Source: Lottia gigantea (taxonomy: Eukaryota > Mollusca > Gastropoda > Lottiidae). From it: a DNA stretch of 64,000 nt. Position 1 is the first letter of the stretch. Each line of letters opens with the position of its first letter. Shown here piece by piece: positions 26,801-41,800 of this stretch. The notes below the pieces were generated by a model, which was not told where the DNA came from, did not search any database, and saw only the letters and a list, made by a program, of their open reading frames with translations. Made by a program: the position numbers and the translations under genes. Where the stretch lies: NCBI RefSeq assembly GCF_000327385.1, contig NW_008706746.1, positions 979,218 through 1,043,217 on the forward strand. Direction: 5' to 3'.

Positions 26801-29800
26801 AGTCTGATCCTACTTACCGGAAGTGACTGTAGATGTGTGTACACCACAATGTCAATCGGTATCTAGGAACGCTAAGAGTTTACTTGACGATGTTTGAGGA
26901 CATTGTGAAGTCGTATTGACTGGGGAACTTTTATCTGGTTGAATTAAATTGAAATAAATATTTAACAGCAACACAGTAACATATTCTGATCAAAATCAAA
27001 CATTTCTTTCATTATTATATTGTCCTTAAGTTTAATGAACAGACTCTTAAAAAGGAAACACCAAAGTGACATGGTCCTGTGTAACATTCAGCCCATTTAA
27101 AGATTAACTGGAACTCAAAATATCAAAGTTATGATAGCAAGAGAATTTCTTTTAGAATATGAACCGACCATGCTTTGGTTCGTGTAGAAATTCCAGGTAA
27201 TGAGAGAACATCCTGATTATAAAAACAGACAAGAAAAGGGAGGAAGTCTAGACAATTGGAACTGTATATTACAAATCATCATACCAACTTTTTGAAATTC
27301 GTTCCAAACTTATTCACTAGACTTGAAAGGTTTCTTTATGTATTATATTTCAATGGAAAAGAACCAAATGAAAGATTAATCAGATTTTGGCAAGAGATGG
27401 TGAAATTGATCAGGTGGATGGAGTAGAAATGATGTCTGTAATATTCTTGTCTGTAGGTTCAATGGGTATAGGTGAGCTAAGATATTTATGAGCAATCAAT
27501 ATGCTTCACACCATAAACACGTCAGGCTATCTACTTTATTTTTATGTAGGATGAATAGTCGTAAACACAATACAAGTATCAAGCTAATTAGTATATTTTA
27601 GGTCTTACTTCAAAAAGGAATGAAGAAAGTTTTCAAACAATATTAAAAATTATTAGTCTGTATATGATTGAACATGAAACTTTCTGTCCATCCTCCTTCC
27701 CTGACTGTGAAGCCTATGTTTCAATTCCCCCTTCTCTTATTATTGTAGATTTGCTTAATTGTGTATCTGATCTACAAATTAAAAAAGAGTCCCTTTTCCT
27801 AACTATGTCCTAAAACCATCTCACCTGACTAATAAACTGTTATGTAAAAATCCTCCTATGACATCTCTCTTTCCTCTCCTTCTTACCCCCAGCTAACCCC
27901 ATTGTATTCTGTTTGGCAACTGAAGTGATCTCCCCTCCTTGCCTATTCCCAGGTCCAAATCTAAGTTCTTTATTTCATTACGAGCTAATGTCCCATTCCA
28001 ACCTTCTCTGTAAGTTATACACATGTATCTCACCTATGATTCATTGTAACATTCATAACATCCCCAAAATCCAACCCATTTTATCCCTGACAGTGATACA
28101 GGTGAGATGGCTGAAAAAGCTTCTTATTGTTTAGATTGGACAATAAACCTAGACCCCTAGACAATTTGTAGAATGTAAAACTCCACTCCACTTTCATGTT
28201 ATTAAGACTAACTGCAGTATAACAATTATTAAAACCCGTCCTCCCTTCCCCTGGCCCCACCCCTCCTCGCTTTCTCTCTGTTGTGTTATCATGGTGTACT
28301 AACTAACTGCAGTATAACAATTATTAAAACCTGTCATCTCTTCCCCTCGCCCCACCCCTCCTCGCTTTCTGACCGTTGTGTTATCATGGTGTACTAACTA
28401 ACTGCAGTATAACAATTATTGAAACCTGTCCTCCCTTCCCCTCGTCCCACCCCTTCTCTCTTTCTCTCCGTTGAGTTATCATGATGTACTAACTAACTGC
28501 AGTATAACAATCATTGAAACTGGTCCTCCCTTCCCCTCGCCCCACCCCTCCTCTCTTTCTCTCCGTTGTGTTATCATGGTGTATTAACTAACTGCAGTAT
28601 AACAATTATTGAAACTGGTCCTCCCTTCCCCTCGTCCCACCCCTCCTCACTTTCTGACAGCTGTGTTATATAACGTACTAACTAACTGCAATATTACAAT
28701 CATTGAAACTGGTCCTCCCTTCCCCTCGTCCCACCCCTTCTCTCTTTCTCTCCGTTGTGTTATCATGGTGTACTAACTAACTGCAGTATAACCAACCTGA
28801 CTGAGGAAACAATGGAGTCTAATTTCACCGTTTTTACAACCAACATATGGTTTCTATTGGATACATATAAATCATTTGGCTACCAGCCATCATCAAGTTG
28901 GCAGTAAAGCATTTGAGTTACATGTACATTATAGTACTCATAAGGGCTGTTGTTTCACTTGATATTGCCAGTCATATCTGAATAAAATAGTAACATGTTA
29001 GTACTCATGAGGGCTCTTGATATTGCCAGTTATGTCTGAGTTGAATTGTGACATGATCATTAAAATACTCAAAAGAGCTATTATTTCATTTTTTTTTTTT
29101 TTTTTTTTTTTTTTTTCTGAGTAAAATAAAAATCATATTATTTCATTTGATATTGCCAGTCATTTATGACTAGAATTGTAATTATATTTTTATTTCTCTA
29201 CAAGAAAACTTTATTTCCTATATCAGAACATAGTAAAACCACCATGTTTTCAGGTGATTTGTACATTGGTTAATGTTCTGTGTGACTTAGTGATTAAAAC
29301 TGATACAAATAATGACCGACTGTAGTACATTTGATCCCAGAGTTTACCTTAATGAGTGAATTAATAACTATTTTTGGTTATATTTCATATAGAAAAGTTT
29401 GCAGTAAAGCAGAATTTTTTTCGAACTATTTTTTATGACCTGGACTCACTGCTAAAGGTCTTATGGGGGCAAGTTCATTCGAAGATTATCAGGTTTGATA
29501 TCAGCTGATATTATAATCCACGTTGTAATCTACAATTTTAGTAACTGAAAAGTGCAGTTCACTAAACTGGTTGGATTCTATTTTTAACTAAATACAGGTG
29601 TAGGTTCCCTGTAGATTTCTCCTTCAAATCTACCCAATGTTTAAATCATTGTTTATTGTTTTACCTTATGGTGAAATTGTTTATTTCTCGAGTTACCTTG
29701 TTAGTGATCGTCACCACCAGGTGGCACCAGCAGGTGTTTTATAATAATCTTTACTTGGAATAAGTTCCATTTATTTATTTTTTGTTCCGACGCAGAGCAA

Positions 29801-32800
29801 GACTTTACGATAAACCATGATTTCTTTTGATCAACTTATATCTGTTTTAACACAAAATCTCTTTCATGTTATTTTTTTATTATTTAGAAAGTTTTGTAAA
29901 AATTAGAAATCCGTTACGAAATTATTTTTTTAACTGAAATTTTCTTTTGATCATTAGACAATCTGTTGATTCTTTTTTTTAAAATTAATGACTTCTGTTA
30001 TAGTTTTTTATACGCCCAGGTGAAATATCCCACGATATGTACGTCGGTCCATCCACAATTGCTAGTAAACACTATAGAAGGCTCAATTCTCAACGGATTT
30101 TGACGAAACTTTGTATGAATGTTGGTAATCACCCAAGGATGACTCTATTGAAAATCAGAAAAATAAAAAAATATTTATGAGTTATTGCGCATGTTCTTGA
30201 AAACGAGTTCATTTTTTAACTCGTCAACACTCTAGAAGGCACAATTCTTGACAGATTTGGATGAAACTTGGCGTGATTGCTTGTAATAACCCAATTGAAA
30301 ATCAGAAAAATGTTAAGTAAGAGTTATTGCCCTTTTTCTTGAAAAGGACAATTTTTAGCTTGTAAACATTCTAGAAGGTACTATTCTTGACGGATTTTGA
30401 CGAAACTTGTTGTGGGTGTTGGTTGGTAATCACCCAAGGATGAACTCAAATGATTCAAAAAATATTTAATATTATTATTTATAATCCTTGTTCTTGAAAA
30501 CGCTTCAATATTTTTAAGACATATACACTCTAGAAAGCACATTTCTTGATGGATTTTGACAAAACTTGTATGTAAACACCCAACGATGAATCCTATTAAA
30601 ATTCAGGAAAATCGAAAAAATTAAGTGCGAGTTATAGCACACAGATTTTCAAAAAACTTATTTGTTTTGTTCATTATCTCTCATGGATGAACCTTTTAAA
30701 AATTAAAAAATTGAGTTACTTTATTTTTAACAAATTCAAAAATCACTCTATTTTACCCCCGGGAGTCTGGTGCCACAACTGGTTCCCATTCTTTTTATGT
30801 TTTTCCTTATTGGAAACAAATCACTATATATTATTAAGTGGAAAAAAAAACAAAATATTTTAACAACTTTTCCTATTTTTTTCAGCCAAAGTAGTGGATC
30901 CAGTGTACAGTTTATTAAAATGTGCTGCCGACCTGCCCAAATCCTCCTCTAGCAAGTCAAGCATTGCCTCATCAAGTCTCAATCCCTCAGATAAATGTAG
31001 TGGACATAGCAGTGGTAGTACTTCAAAAGGTTCCAGCCCCTCTTCGTCAGGTAAGATAATTTGTTAGATAATGTTCTTGATCTTCTGTGAAGGTCACAAG
31101 ACTACTGACTGTGATTTCTGGGCTAGAGTTACTGTCATTGATCTTGGGTAAATGTAACAAGATGAATTGGCTGGGTGAGAGTTACTGTCCCTGATCTTCA
31201 AGTGTTGAAAGGGCTAGAGTTATTGCCCCTGATCTCGGGTGAATAAAACGGGATTACTGATATAGTGTCTTCTGGACAAGAGCTACTGTCCTTGATCTTG
31301 GGTGAATATCACTGAACAGCTGCCAGATACAGTATTTTCTGGGCAAGAGATATTGCCCTTGGCCTGAATATTTGGTGGTAATTGCTGGTATAGTGTTTTC
31401 TCGGCAAGAGTAAGTGCACTTGATCTTGGGTGAATATTGTCAGACTACCAATTGATACAGTGTTTTTTGGGCTAGAGTTACTGGCCTTGATCTTGGGTGA
31501 ATATTGTCAGACTACCAACTGATACAGTGTTTTTTGGGCTAGAGTTACTGGCCTTGATCTTGGGTGAATATTGTCAGACTACCAACTGATACAGTGTTTT
31601 TTGTGCTAGAGTTATTACCCTTGCTCTTGGGTGAATGTTGCCAAACTACCAACTGATAAAGTGTTTTTTTTTGGCCTAGAGTTATCGCCCTTGATCTCGG
31701 GTGAACATACCAGAACTACTGGATGATGTTTTCTGGGCTAGAGTGTGATCTTGGGATGATCGCTGGCAATGCAAGTACAGGACCCCTTTTCACACAAAAA
31801 AAGGTATTTCTCAATGTAAACTTTAACTATTAGAACAAATTTTCATCGATTTCCTGAGGAACAATCAGTTATATCTGTCTGAAGCCGTCATTGATTGCAT
31901 CATGTGTTTTCTTAGACACTAGTCAGTGCCCTTAAAATACTCATGCATATTATGTTGTGTTTTTTTTGTGTGAAGTACGGAATTTTTTTACTAACCTTCC
32001 AAACTTGACCGCATTTAGTGATTTGAACCTAGATTTGATATGAATGCATGATGCATGTGTTTGTGTTGTTTTAACCGGATTAATTTCAGCAACAATGTAT
32101 GCGATATAGAAAGAACAGTTTAATTGATTTTGTTTTAAAAACAAGATGAGATGTCGTTCTGGATAAGAACCTCAATTTGATTTACAGCATGAACGTGTGT
32201 GGATTTTTTAATTTAATTGAACTGTTCAGTTTAACAAAACCTTCAAAGATGTCTTACTGGGAGAATCTGGATTTACAACAACTGCTAGTAATTGATCGCA
32301 CAGACGACTGAAAAATTGTTACTGTCTGTTGCTTATGTTCTATTATGTATATTGAAAATTGAGTCTGAAAGTTGTCCAGAGTGTACAGAATCTACATCTT
32401 TACATTTGATAGAAGTCCTGTCTCCCAATAATAAATTAAATTATAAAAGTATTGTAAAGTGAAATTCAGTTTTATACAACTGTCAGAGAGGTATCCTTGT
32501 TTTATGAACTTCACTTGGTGATAACTTTTTAAAAAACAAGTCTGATTTTCCAAATATTTCCATGTAACATACAGTTTTAACTCTGCTTTTAGACTTTGAT
32601 ATAGATATATCAAATATACCAAGTAAATCAATACATATATTTAATTAAATTACCATTTGGTATAATTGAATTTGAAACAGTTATACTGTAATACTAATTC
32701 AAATAGTAAATAATAATTGATATACTTCTTCATATGAATTGTTCATTGTCTGCTACTGTTGAATTGCCAAACAATTGTTTTTGATTTGAGATTCAGATTG

Positions 32801-35800
32801 TTTGTTCTTGTTTTTTTATTGAAATATGTGTATATAATATATCTGCACATGTGGTATATCTGAAGAGTTCTGATGGTTTATGAGTGAGTTTCAAGTGTGT
32901 GATATAAAACGAATCATTAATCTTAACATGTTCATTATAAATATCTCTTATTTCTAGTACATTTCAAGATGGATTCCCCCTGTTTTTTCCCAATGTTATC
33001 TTAATATCTATAACCTTTCAAGATAGGCTCCCAATTTTATTTTATAGTCAATTGCTTTATTCTGAGCCTAATAGGAACAGTATAATAATTGTGATTTAAG
33101 ATGATATATTCAGAGCTTTCTACATGTTTTCCCTATTTAAAGTGATACTATGTCTTAAAATGAACCTAAAATTTAATTCTCAAGAATGGTCAATATGAGT
33201 ATATATTCATCAGTGAACTTACCTGGTGTCATAAAGTAACAACAGAATCCCTGTAAAATCTAGAAAATTGGAAAATGCATAACACCAAGTAATTTATCGA
33301 TCATATAAGGATCCTGTTATGTTATTAATGACACCAGGTATATCTACTGAAGAAAATATGCTCTTATTGGCCAAGTTTAAAGTTTTTAAATTTTATGTTT
33401 ATTCTAAGACGTCGTATCCCTTTAATGGTAGTGGTCAATACACATATTTTGGGCAAAAAACATTGAAATCATATTTTGAAATTTCTGGGATATGAAGTTA
33501 GAGTACAATATACTCTCGCAGTCGCAGCCACTATTATTCATAAAATGTTTTATATTCTAACTAACTTCTTAATCTGAAAACTATGTTTGTGATTGGGAAT
33601 GTTGCATGAAATAGTCTGCTTAGACATTGTAGATGGAAATGCTGTGTAGACTCCCCAAAACCATTGCTTTATATAATTTCTTTATATATTTCTCACCAAA
33701 TGAAACAATGTTTGACAATGTAATATTAGTTATAGGAAGACTGTACTAACAACAAATTGGCCCAAAAAAATCAGAGGCAGTGCTAATGGGGGATTTAATA
33801 TGTATTTGCTCAAAAGTATGCACCATATCAATTCTATTTTTCAAAATTTATCTGAGGAAAAACACACCTTTTTCAGACCAAATCCTCTGTAGATTATGAT
33901 GCTTCCTTTGTGCTACCTCATTTTAAATCTCATCCCCCATCAGTTGCCCAACTCATTAAGTCGGTCTGCCCCCTTTTTGTACTGTCAGTTTTTTTGCCAC
34001 TGCCAAAAATCTAACATTGCCTTTTCTTTGCGAAGTATAATTTCTACAACAATGAAATCATTCTTGATACTCTTATTTGTATTTGTAGGAGGGCTAAACG
34101 TGGACAAGGTTCCAGGTCTGAGTTCAGATTTTAAGGAATACTACAAACAAACAAGTCCTGGAAAAAAGACAGGATCCTCCCCGTTTGATAATATTAACTT
34201 CTGAAACCAAGTTCCCCCATAACTTGTTAATTTGGATGTCAATGCTCACCAGAGCTTCGTTTGCCCACTAACAAATCATGGCTATTTGTTTGGATTGGTT
34301 GATTGGATGATCACAGTCACATGATACATTTGTGTATTCTGATTGGTTCATGTGTGAAGAGATGGTTGTCATGTGACCAGAATGCACCAATAAGAATGAG
34401 TGTATAAGTTTGAATTAAGATCCATCATGCGTTGGTCAAGGTTACCTGAGGTCCTTTACTTTTATTTTGACCTTTAAATTTTTGTTTGTATTTAGGAGAA
34501 CTACATCTTCAGTGATTTTTGTGTGTGTAGATTTTAATGAAATTAGTAAGTGATGTTAACCAAATATATAATTTAGTAGCTGACTTATATTTTATTTCAA
34601 ATTGATATTTTAGCTTTTCCATTTATTAAAATTCATTTAGTATGAAATTTGTGCATTAAAACAATATTTCCTTGATTTATCAACAAAAGTAATGGCCTAA
34701 ACTTTAATATTTATGTGATTTTTTTTTTCATTTTTGAAATTGTCTTTTCCCTTTAATATTCATAAACACTTATTTATTTTCAATGCTCAAAAAGGTTTTG
34801 TATATAATTTCCTCTCATTGGATCATACTTTGTTTACCTAAGACCAAAATATAGAAACCAAAAATCAGTAAAAGGACCCCAAATTTGCCGTTTTTTTCAT
34901 AACAATCGTTTCAAATTGAATAACAGATCACCAAAAAGTGAGACACAAAGTGATGCAGAATAAAAATATTTTTATTACTTATTCTCTAATCGATAATAGA
35001 GCTCATAATATGGGCACATTTCTGATATATAATCTTCTCCAGGACATGTACTTTTGGAAATGAAAACTTAAAGGTATTTTGACCAAAGTCAGTCATTACA
35101 CATTTCTCCAAGAAAAACCATTTTTTCCAAATAATACTAAAACCATTACAATTTTCTTGTTATTGAGTGTATTTTTAATGTCCCTATTTTTTTGTTCCCA
35201 TATTTTCAACATTTTAACTGTGATAAAGGTAGATATCCCTTCCTTTTTTCTTATTTTTAAACACCGTTGATAATTTGATTTTAAAAAAGATACCATTTAC
35301 TATACTTGATCACATTATAAACTAAAAAAACGTTAAAAATTTAAAAATTTAAATTGATAAACTAAAATATATAAGTCTGAGTAAAATGATTTCTGTTAAA
35401 GTTAAACTAAAAATTACCATATTTGAACTTTGTGTTGATGGTTTTAGAATTTGACATAACCTTCTGAGGAATATTTTGTATTTATTATTTGTTGTACTTG
35501 TCAATATTTTGTATTTAAAGCTGTATTATTTGATGGTCAAGAGCCTTATTCTTCAATTCTTAACCAAGATAAAAATAGTGTTTCATTTTACCCTGGTTAT
35601 TAATATAGTTATACATATTTGAAGTTACATGTAAAGAAATGTAGTAAGATATTAAAGAAAGTAAACATTTACTTGAGCAATTGATAGAATTTTTAGAACT
35701 TTTCACAGTTGAAATTTGGCATAATGTTCCTGTACATTCTAATTGTATTGTAGAACCCAAAAGAAGACTAATCAATCTGATCAAAATGAATCAAATGAAT

Positions 35801-38800
35801 AGATCAATTAATTTGATCGTAAGTGGAAAATTGGAGAATTTGTGAAAAATTTAAATTGAACTTCAATTTTGTTAGTGAAGAGTTTTAGAATAAGGCTCAA
35901 GATTTCACTTGAATACTTCCAAAAAATCAAGTTTACACTGAAGAAGGACATTTTGCTTGAATATTCACTGTCCCTATCATATTATGTTAAGAATGTATTT
36001 AAAATGTTGTCCACTTCATTTTATTCCCAATTCCTGTTTCTGTCCTTAATTTCATTCTGAAATTTATCATTTTTATACCATTAGAAAATTATTAGCTATG
36101 TGAACTCTCCAAAAGAGATGCTGAGATGATCCTCAGACTGCCTTGTAGAAACATCACTAGATGATAGATCCAATTACTCAAAATCTGTATGCACCCCCTG
36201 AAAGGGATGTCTTGTTAATATACCCAATCAGAGTTTGGTTTGTGGATTTGTCCACCTTAAATTGATTTAAATCTTAGGACTTAAGGACAGAACAATTCCC
36301 TACTTTGTCTCAATATTTTTATTTGATTATTTATTTGTAAATTATTGTATCTATTGTAGATTATTGTATTTATTTTGGAAGGTAATGAGGGTGGTTGGTT
36401 TGGCTGTATATACCAGTCATGCCGAACTTGGATTTGACTGACTGTTATTTTGTAATTTTGAGCAAAAAATTATGATTTTGTACACATTTGAGATGAAAAT
36501 GTATTAAAATATTTGGATAAGAAAAGGAAATGATGTTTAACACCAAAAATTTGTTAGCAATAAAAATTTTAATGAAATTTTATGCTTTTATTTGGGCAAA
36601 ATAAAAAAATGTTACAGTAAATTAACAGAAAATTTTAAGTTTAAGAAAATGAGATTTAATGAAAAGTAATTGGATTGGTGATATAAAGTTTTGTTTAATT
36701 GTATTAGTAGAGTGTATCTCACACTGTCACTCAATGGATATTAGTCTGGTTTTTTGTTGTTGATATATCACATCTTTGTCAAACTATATAAATCAACAAT
36801 TCAATTTTTCAAAATTTATCTTGGAAGAGAATCTCTTTAGACCTTCCTTAGACTCTCCACCTTGACAATTGTCCCCATGTTTCAGATTTCCCATGAAAGG
36901 GCTGTTGATTTATATGTATTTGCCTGTTATGTCTGATTGGAGCTCCAAAATGAGTGACTGCAAATTTCTAATATCTATAGCCCTAAGTTACATCTAAAGG
37001 AATATTTTGTATTCAATGTGTGACAGTGTGAATTAATTGTTGTATATATTCACTATTCATGAATTTAATTTTGTTTGTTTGTACATTATTGTGTTTCTAT
37101 TACATTTGTTGACTTTAATGTTGTTGTTTTGATTTGATCTTATGAATAACTTGGTATATTGAAAGTACCATGCAGAGGTGGGAAAATATGAAAAAAAAAC
37201 CCAATGGTTAATTAAACAATGCCCAAAGACCTTATTCACTCCTTGTTTTTGAGACACTGTAAGCTAGGTTGATAACACGATGTCATGTGAATGACAAGCC
37301 AATTTGACGTTATTATACACTCGCTCAACACCAAGAAAATGGGCTTAAAGGTAAAGGTGAAGGTAAAATTCATGTAAAAGTATCATTAAGTAGTTTAAAA
37401 AATTCCAAATTTAATGATGTAAAATATGATTAGTTGTGGGTTATTGAAAAAAAAGCTTTGAAGGTGGTGATTTTATATAGTGACATAATATTACCTTTTT
37501 AAGATTTGAGTTATGAGCATCGTTCGATGTAGCCAACCCCTGAATAAGGTGTATAGGACCTGTAGCCTTTAATACAGTACACTTTCTTGTGCACATCACA
37601 AAGCTTTGAAGGACAATTCATTGAAGCTACGAGTTGGTCAAAAAGTTATAAGCCCACTAGATAAAACAAATAGCTGTGAAATCTTTGTCTGGTTAGCGAC
37701 CTTTTTATTATTTAGCGACCCAAAACTGGGTAAGAACTTCCAATAAAAAGTGACATTTTATGTCCAAGCCAAATGATCTTTATTCCTACCAAAGAACAAG
37801 TAGGGCCAGATTTGTCGAGGGAGAAAAATGCTGGCCCTGAATGGTCACAAACTTAAATAAGATGGAAACAATACCACTGAATGTTTCTACTTCTTAAAAT
37901 AAAAGTCATGGAAACTTTTCTTTAACCATAATAATGAAGATTGTAGAGCAGGTGGTTGTCTTTCATGTTAATTTATTTTTATTATTTTATATCTGGTCTC
38001 AACCTGATCTGTAGCCTGATAAATCTGGCCCTTTTCGTTCCTCTGACGTCATATACAGATGTGATATTGTCACAGTTAGGTCCAAGCAAAAGGTTTTTTA
38101 TTTTGTAAAAATTTGGTTATCGATACAAAGCTGATAACCATTAATAAATGCATCAAGACATTTCAGGATGTTCTAAAAGAGTATTAAAACCTCTCAAGGT
38201 CATACTATAGAAAATTACACCATTATTATTTTGTTGTGCAATAAACAAGAAATGAAAATAATGTACAATGACGTCAGGCGGTAGATGTAAGTCGCGATGT
38301 TTTATAAATTATTATCTTATCATACTTGGCAAGTGGAGAACGTCTTATTTCTAATTGGTTGTTTTTCTGAGTCGTATTTCGGTAATTAAGTTATAAGAAT
38401 GATGTTTCTACCAGATAGTATTATACACTTGAAACGGTACCAACAATTTACTCGTAATAATCCTGTATCAAATTTGTGACTGAATGAGGCATAAACCCCA
38501 CTGTAATTATCGCTTCTCAGAACAGTTTTCGGAATGGAACGATGAGTTTTGTGTTAACAGGCAAACATTCTGAAAACTGTTCCAGTTCTGGTCCACACTA
38601 AAGAGGTGGTCTCAGAATGGTTCTCTGAACAGATTCCATGTATTTTTCCTATGTAAAAGGTAACTATTTTAAGGACATATTCTGTATCTGAATCCATCTG
38701 TGGGTACTTCATCATGGCAGCTTCTACCATAATCATTGGCTTTATCCAATTGGATACTGGAGGCAGCTGAAGGCAACCCCAGTCACGCTTAAACTTCACA

Positions 38801-41800
38801 AAGTGAACTGTCAATAAGCCCAGATAATTTGATGCTGTCAAAAAATCATTTGACATTCTGTCAAAAGATTAGTCTGTTCAAGCCAGGCTTTCAGATGATA
38901 TAAAATGATTCAGTTATTTGATTGGTGTGTAAAACGAATTCTAAATTCAGTTTTATTAACTAATAATATTACTACTGTATTTCTTGATATTAACAACGAC
39001 AAAATATTTTACTGTTAAACTGGATCAATCAATTGTAGAGTGATATAGAAATATTTAAACAAAACTTGAAACATGTGCTATCTTCAGACTACTTTTCATC
39101 ATAAGTTTTTTTTTTGAACTAAATCAATACAATGTAATAAAATGATCAGTAAGTTTTATCTCTTAAACAAACTAATTATCACTAAGAGTCAAGATTCTTG
39201 AGAATTCAACCATGTGTATATTTTCTACAATAACTACTTTTTGCTATAAAATATTGATTGAAATACCTTCTCCTTTCCCCATGATTTACTACTATTTTAA
39301 GAATCCTAATCATGCAGAAAATGTAACGTAAAAATTATTCAAGTTGAGATAACGCAGATAACTTTGGATTTTGGCTAAAAAAAAGCAATAAATAGGACAT
39401 GTAAGTTTTTCTCCTGTCACTAATGTTGGTGATTGACTTACTGTAATACACCTTACAATGTCAAACTATTAAGAATTACATCTTTTACCTTTACTGCATT
39501 GCCACCTTCCTTGTATCACGGAATGCATTTGATTTTGTTGGATTGTGCGTTAGCAAATACAGCCAATCAGAGCCTTCGACATATATACTGTAAACATTAC
39601 AGCTTATTGTTAACAGACTTTCTGTTGAGAGCTCTGAATGGCTGTATTCACTAACATACAATCCAACCAAATTACTGAATTTACAAACTTCTGTGATACA
39701 AGAAAGGTAGCTATTGCAGTCAAGGTATAAGACACAATTCTTACTAGCTTGACATTGTGGCGATGATTCAAATGAGACGAGATTATATGCAAAAATACCT
39801 CTCAATTGTTTGAAAATGCAAGAGTTACTTTTTGTGGTGGTTTTGAAAATATCATACAGTACAGATGGCCTTCATTTACCAACAACTCGGCACCATAAGT
39901 CAACTAGAATAATGAGGAAAGTTGACTCATTTCATTTCTAAATCTCAATTTTATAACATTAAAGAGTATCAAGTGAAGAAAGAAAGATGTAAAACTCAAT
40001 TTCATTACATTAAAATAGTGCAAATTGAATTTTCAATTTTCCTTCAAAGCTATTAAACTTTCTCCACTCTCACCTATTTTGATATCAATTCAGCAATTAT
40101 TAGATAATGAAATAAAACAATAAATGAAGTTTGTTGTGAAGTAGAATACCAAATGAAGAATTTTTAATTTATTTTGTTAAATTGGCCCACAAATCAATTT
40201 TATTTCTCTAATTTAATTTATTAAATTATCTGGTTCTTGATAAGTTTAATAGAAAATTGATCTAGAATTCTAGACAATAGGTTGCTATGACTTAAGCTTC
40301 ATGCTTAATTTTCTGAATTAATAATAACCTTATTGAAAAGAGGATAAAAAATTAGAACATAAATAGGCTTACATCAAGATCAGATTCTAAAATACCCACT
40401 GATAGGCCTGTTTTTATGTAAACATTGACACATGTAAACATTGAACATTGACGCATGTAAATATTGACACATGTAAACATTATCACATGCAAATATTGAC
40501 ACATGTAAACATTGACACATGTAAACATTGACACATGCGAACATTGACATGTAAACATTGACACATGTAAACATTTACACATGTAAACATTGACACATGC
40601 GAACATTGACACGTAAACATTGACACATGTAAACATTGACACATGTAAACATTTACGCATGCAAACATTTACACACGCGAACATTGACACACGCGAACAT
40701 TGACACATGTGAACATTGACACATGTGAACATTATCACATGCAAATATTGATGCATGTAGACATTTACACATGTAGACATTTACACATGCAAACATTGAC
40801 ACATGTAAACATTGACACATGTAAACATTTACACATGTAAACATTTTCACAAGTAAAAATGAAAATAGTAGCCTATACCATGATTAATTTTAGCATAAAA
40901 CAAGTGGAGTTCTAAAAATAAAAGACAAAAGAAATGGTTAACAAAAGAAAAAATTTAACATAAAAATACTCAATAACCTTGACTTAATACTAGGAGACTC
41001 TGCCAAGAAAATATACAAACTGTTGAAGCTTTGAAAAAAAAAAATTTGTTATATTTCAATTAAAAACATTTCTTAAATAATTTTATTCCATTTCAACTCA
41101 TTAACCCCTATTAGTCTGGAGTTAATCATGGCCAACATATTTCAACTTATGGTGTGGTTTTCTTTGAATTTTGCCAAAGAAAGTCCACATTTTCTGCATT
41201 CATCATTATTTTAGGCAACAATTTTTATCAGGAAGGGGCACCTGCATTTAGGTGAAATATGGGCATCACTGTGCTTTGGGGGCAGAAGGGATATTGTCTG
41301 CCCTCTATAAATTTTTTTGTTTTTTTATGTCTATGGATATTTTCAAAGAAAGAATAAGGTATGCTTGTTTCCATGCCATACAATCAGAGTGGTAGAATAT
41401 TTCATTTAAAGGGCAGAAACTCTAGTCTGATACCCAGACTACAAATAAATTACACTCAGAATTTAACTAAATTTTCTTGAATTTCAAGGGTGTTTTCATT
41501 AAGAATTGCTCAATCATGTGACTAACATGACTGACAGCCTGTGTACCAAGTAATTTATATTTATATGTATTTTTCTCTTCCCACATCTTTACCATGATAA
41601 TTGATATGATTTCACTTAAAAGTGATACTACGTCTTAGAATTAACATCAAATGTAAGAATTTAAAACTTGGCGAATAAGAGCCAGTAGATACACCTGGTG
41701 TCATAAATAACATAACAAGATCCTTATATAATCTGATAAATCCAAAAAACTTAGTAAGTATCCATAAATATGCAATTAACTATTGAAAAACATAAACACC

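Larger units (their letters stand above)
20648..30885 (+). other. Second long intron of the STAC-like gene
   Basis: This 10.2-kb interval has no supported exon. It holds arrays at 24160-25100, 25715-25945, 28205-28795 and 28955-29175, a poly-T run of about 26 at 29091-29116, a CTCF-like motif at 29712-29730 and a block of diverged repeats at 30005-30660. Frames of about 100 codons at 20754-21029 and 22248-22556 show no domain. Confidence 0.6.

Noticed and set aside
33896-34088. Upstream part of the 102-codon frame ending at 34204
   Set aside because: Only the segment after the acceptor at 34088 fits the STAC-like phase. The upstream part overlaps a dispersed repeat and the pyrimidine tract.
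38554-38856. 100-codon minus-strand frame
   Set aside because: No signal peptide, domain or promoter; compatible with chance in a 12-kb intron.
39491-39805. 104-codon frame on the minus strand
   Set aside because: It reads through a foldback MITE whose two arms produce mirror-image frames.
40352-40850. Open frames of 60-142 codons on the minus strand
   Set aside because: They are the translation of a 16-bp minisatellite and repeat the same 16 residues in shifted frames.
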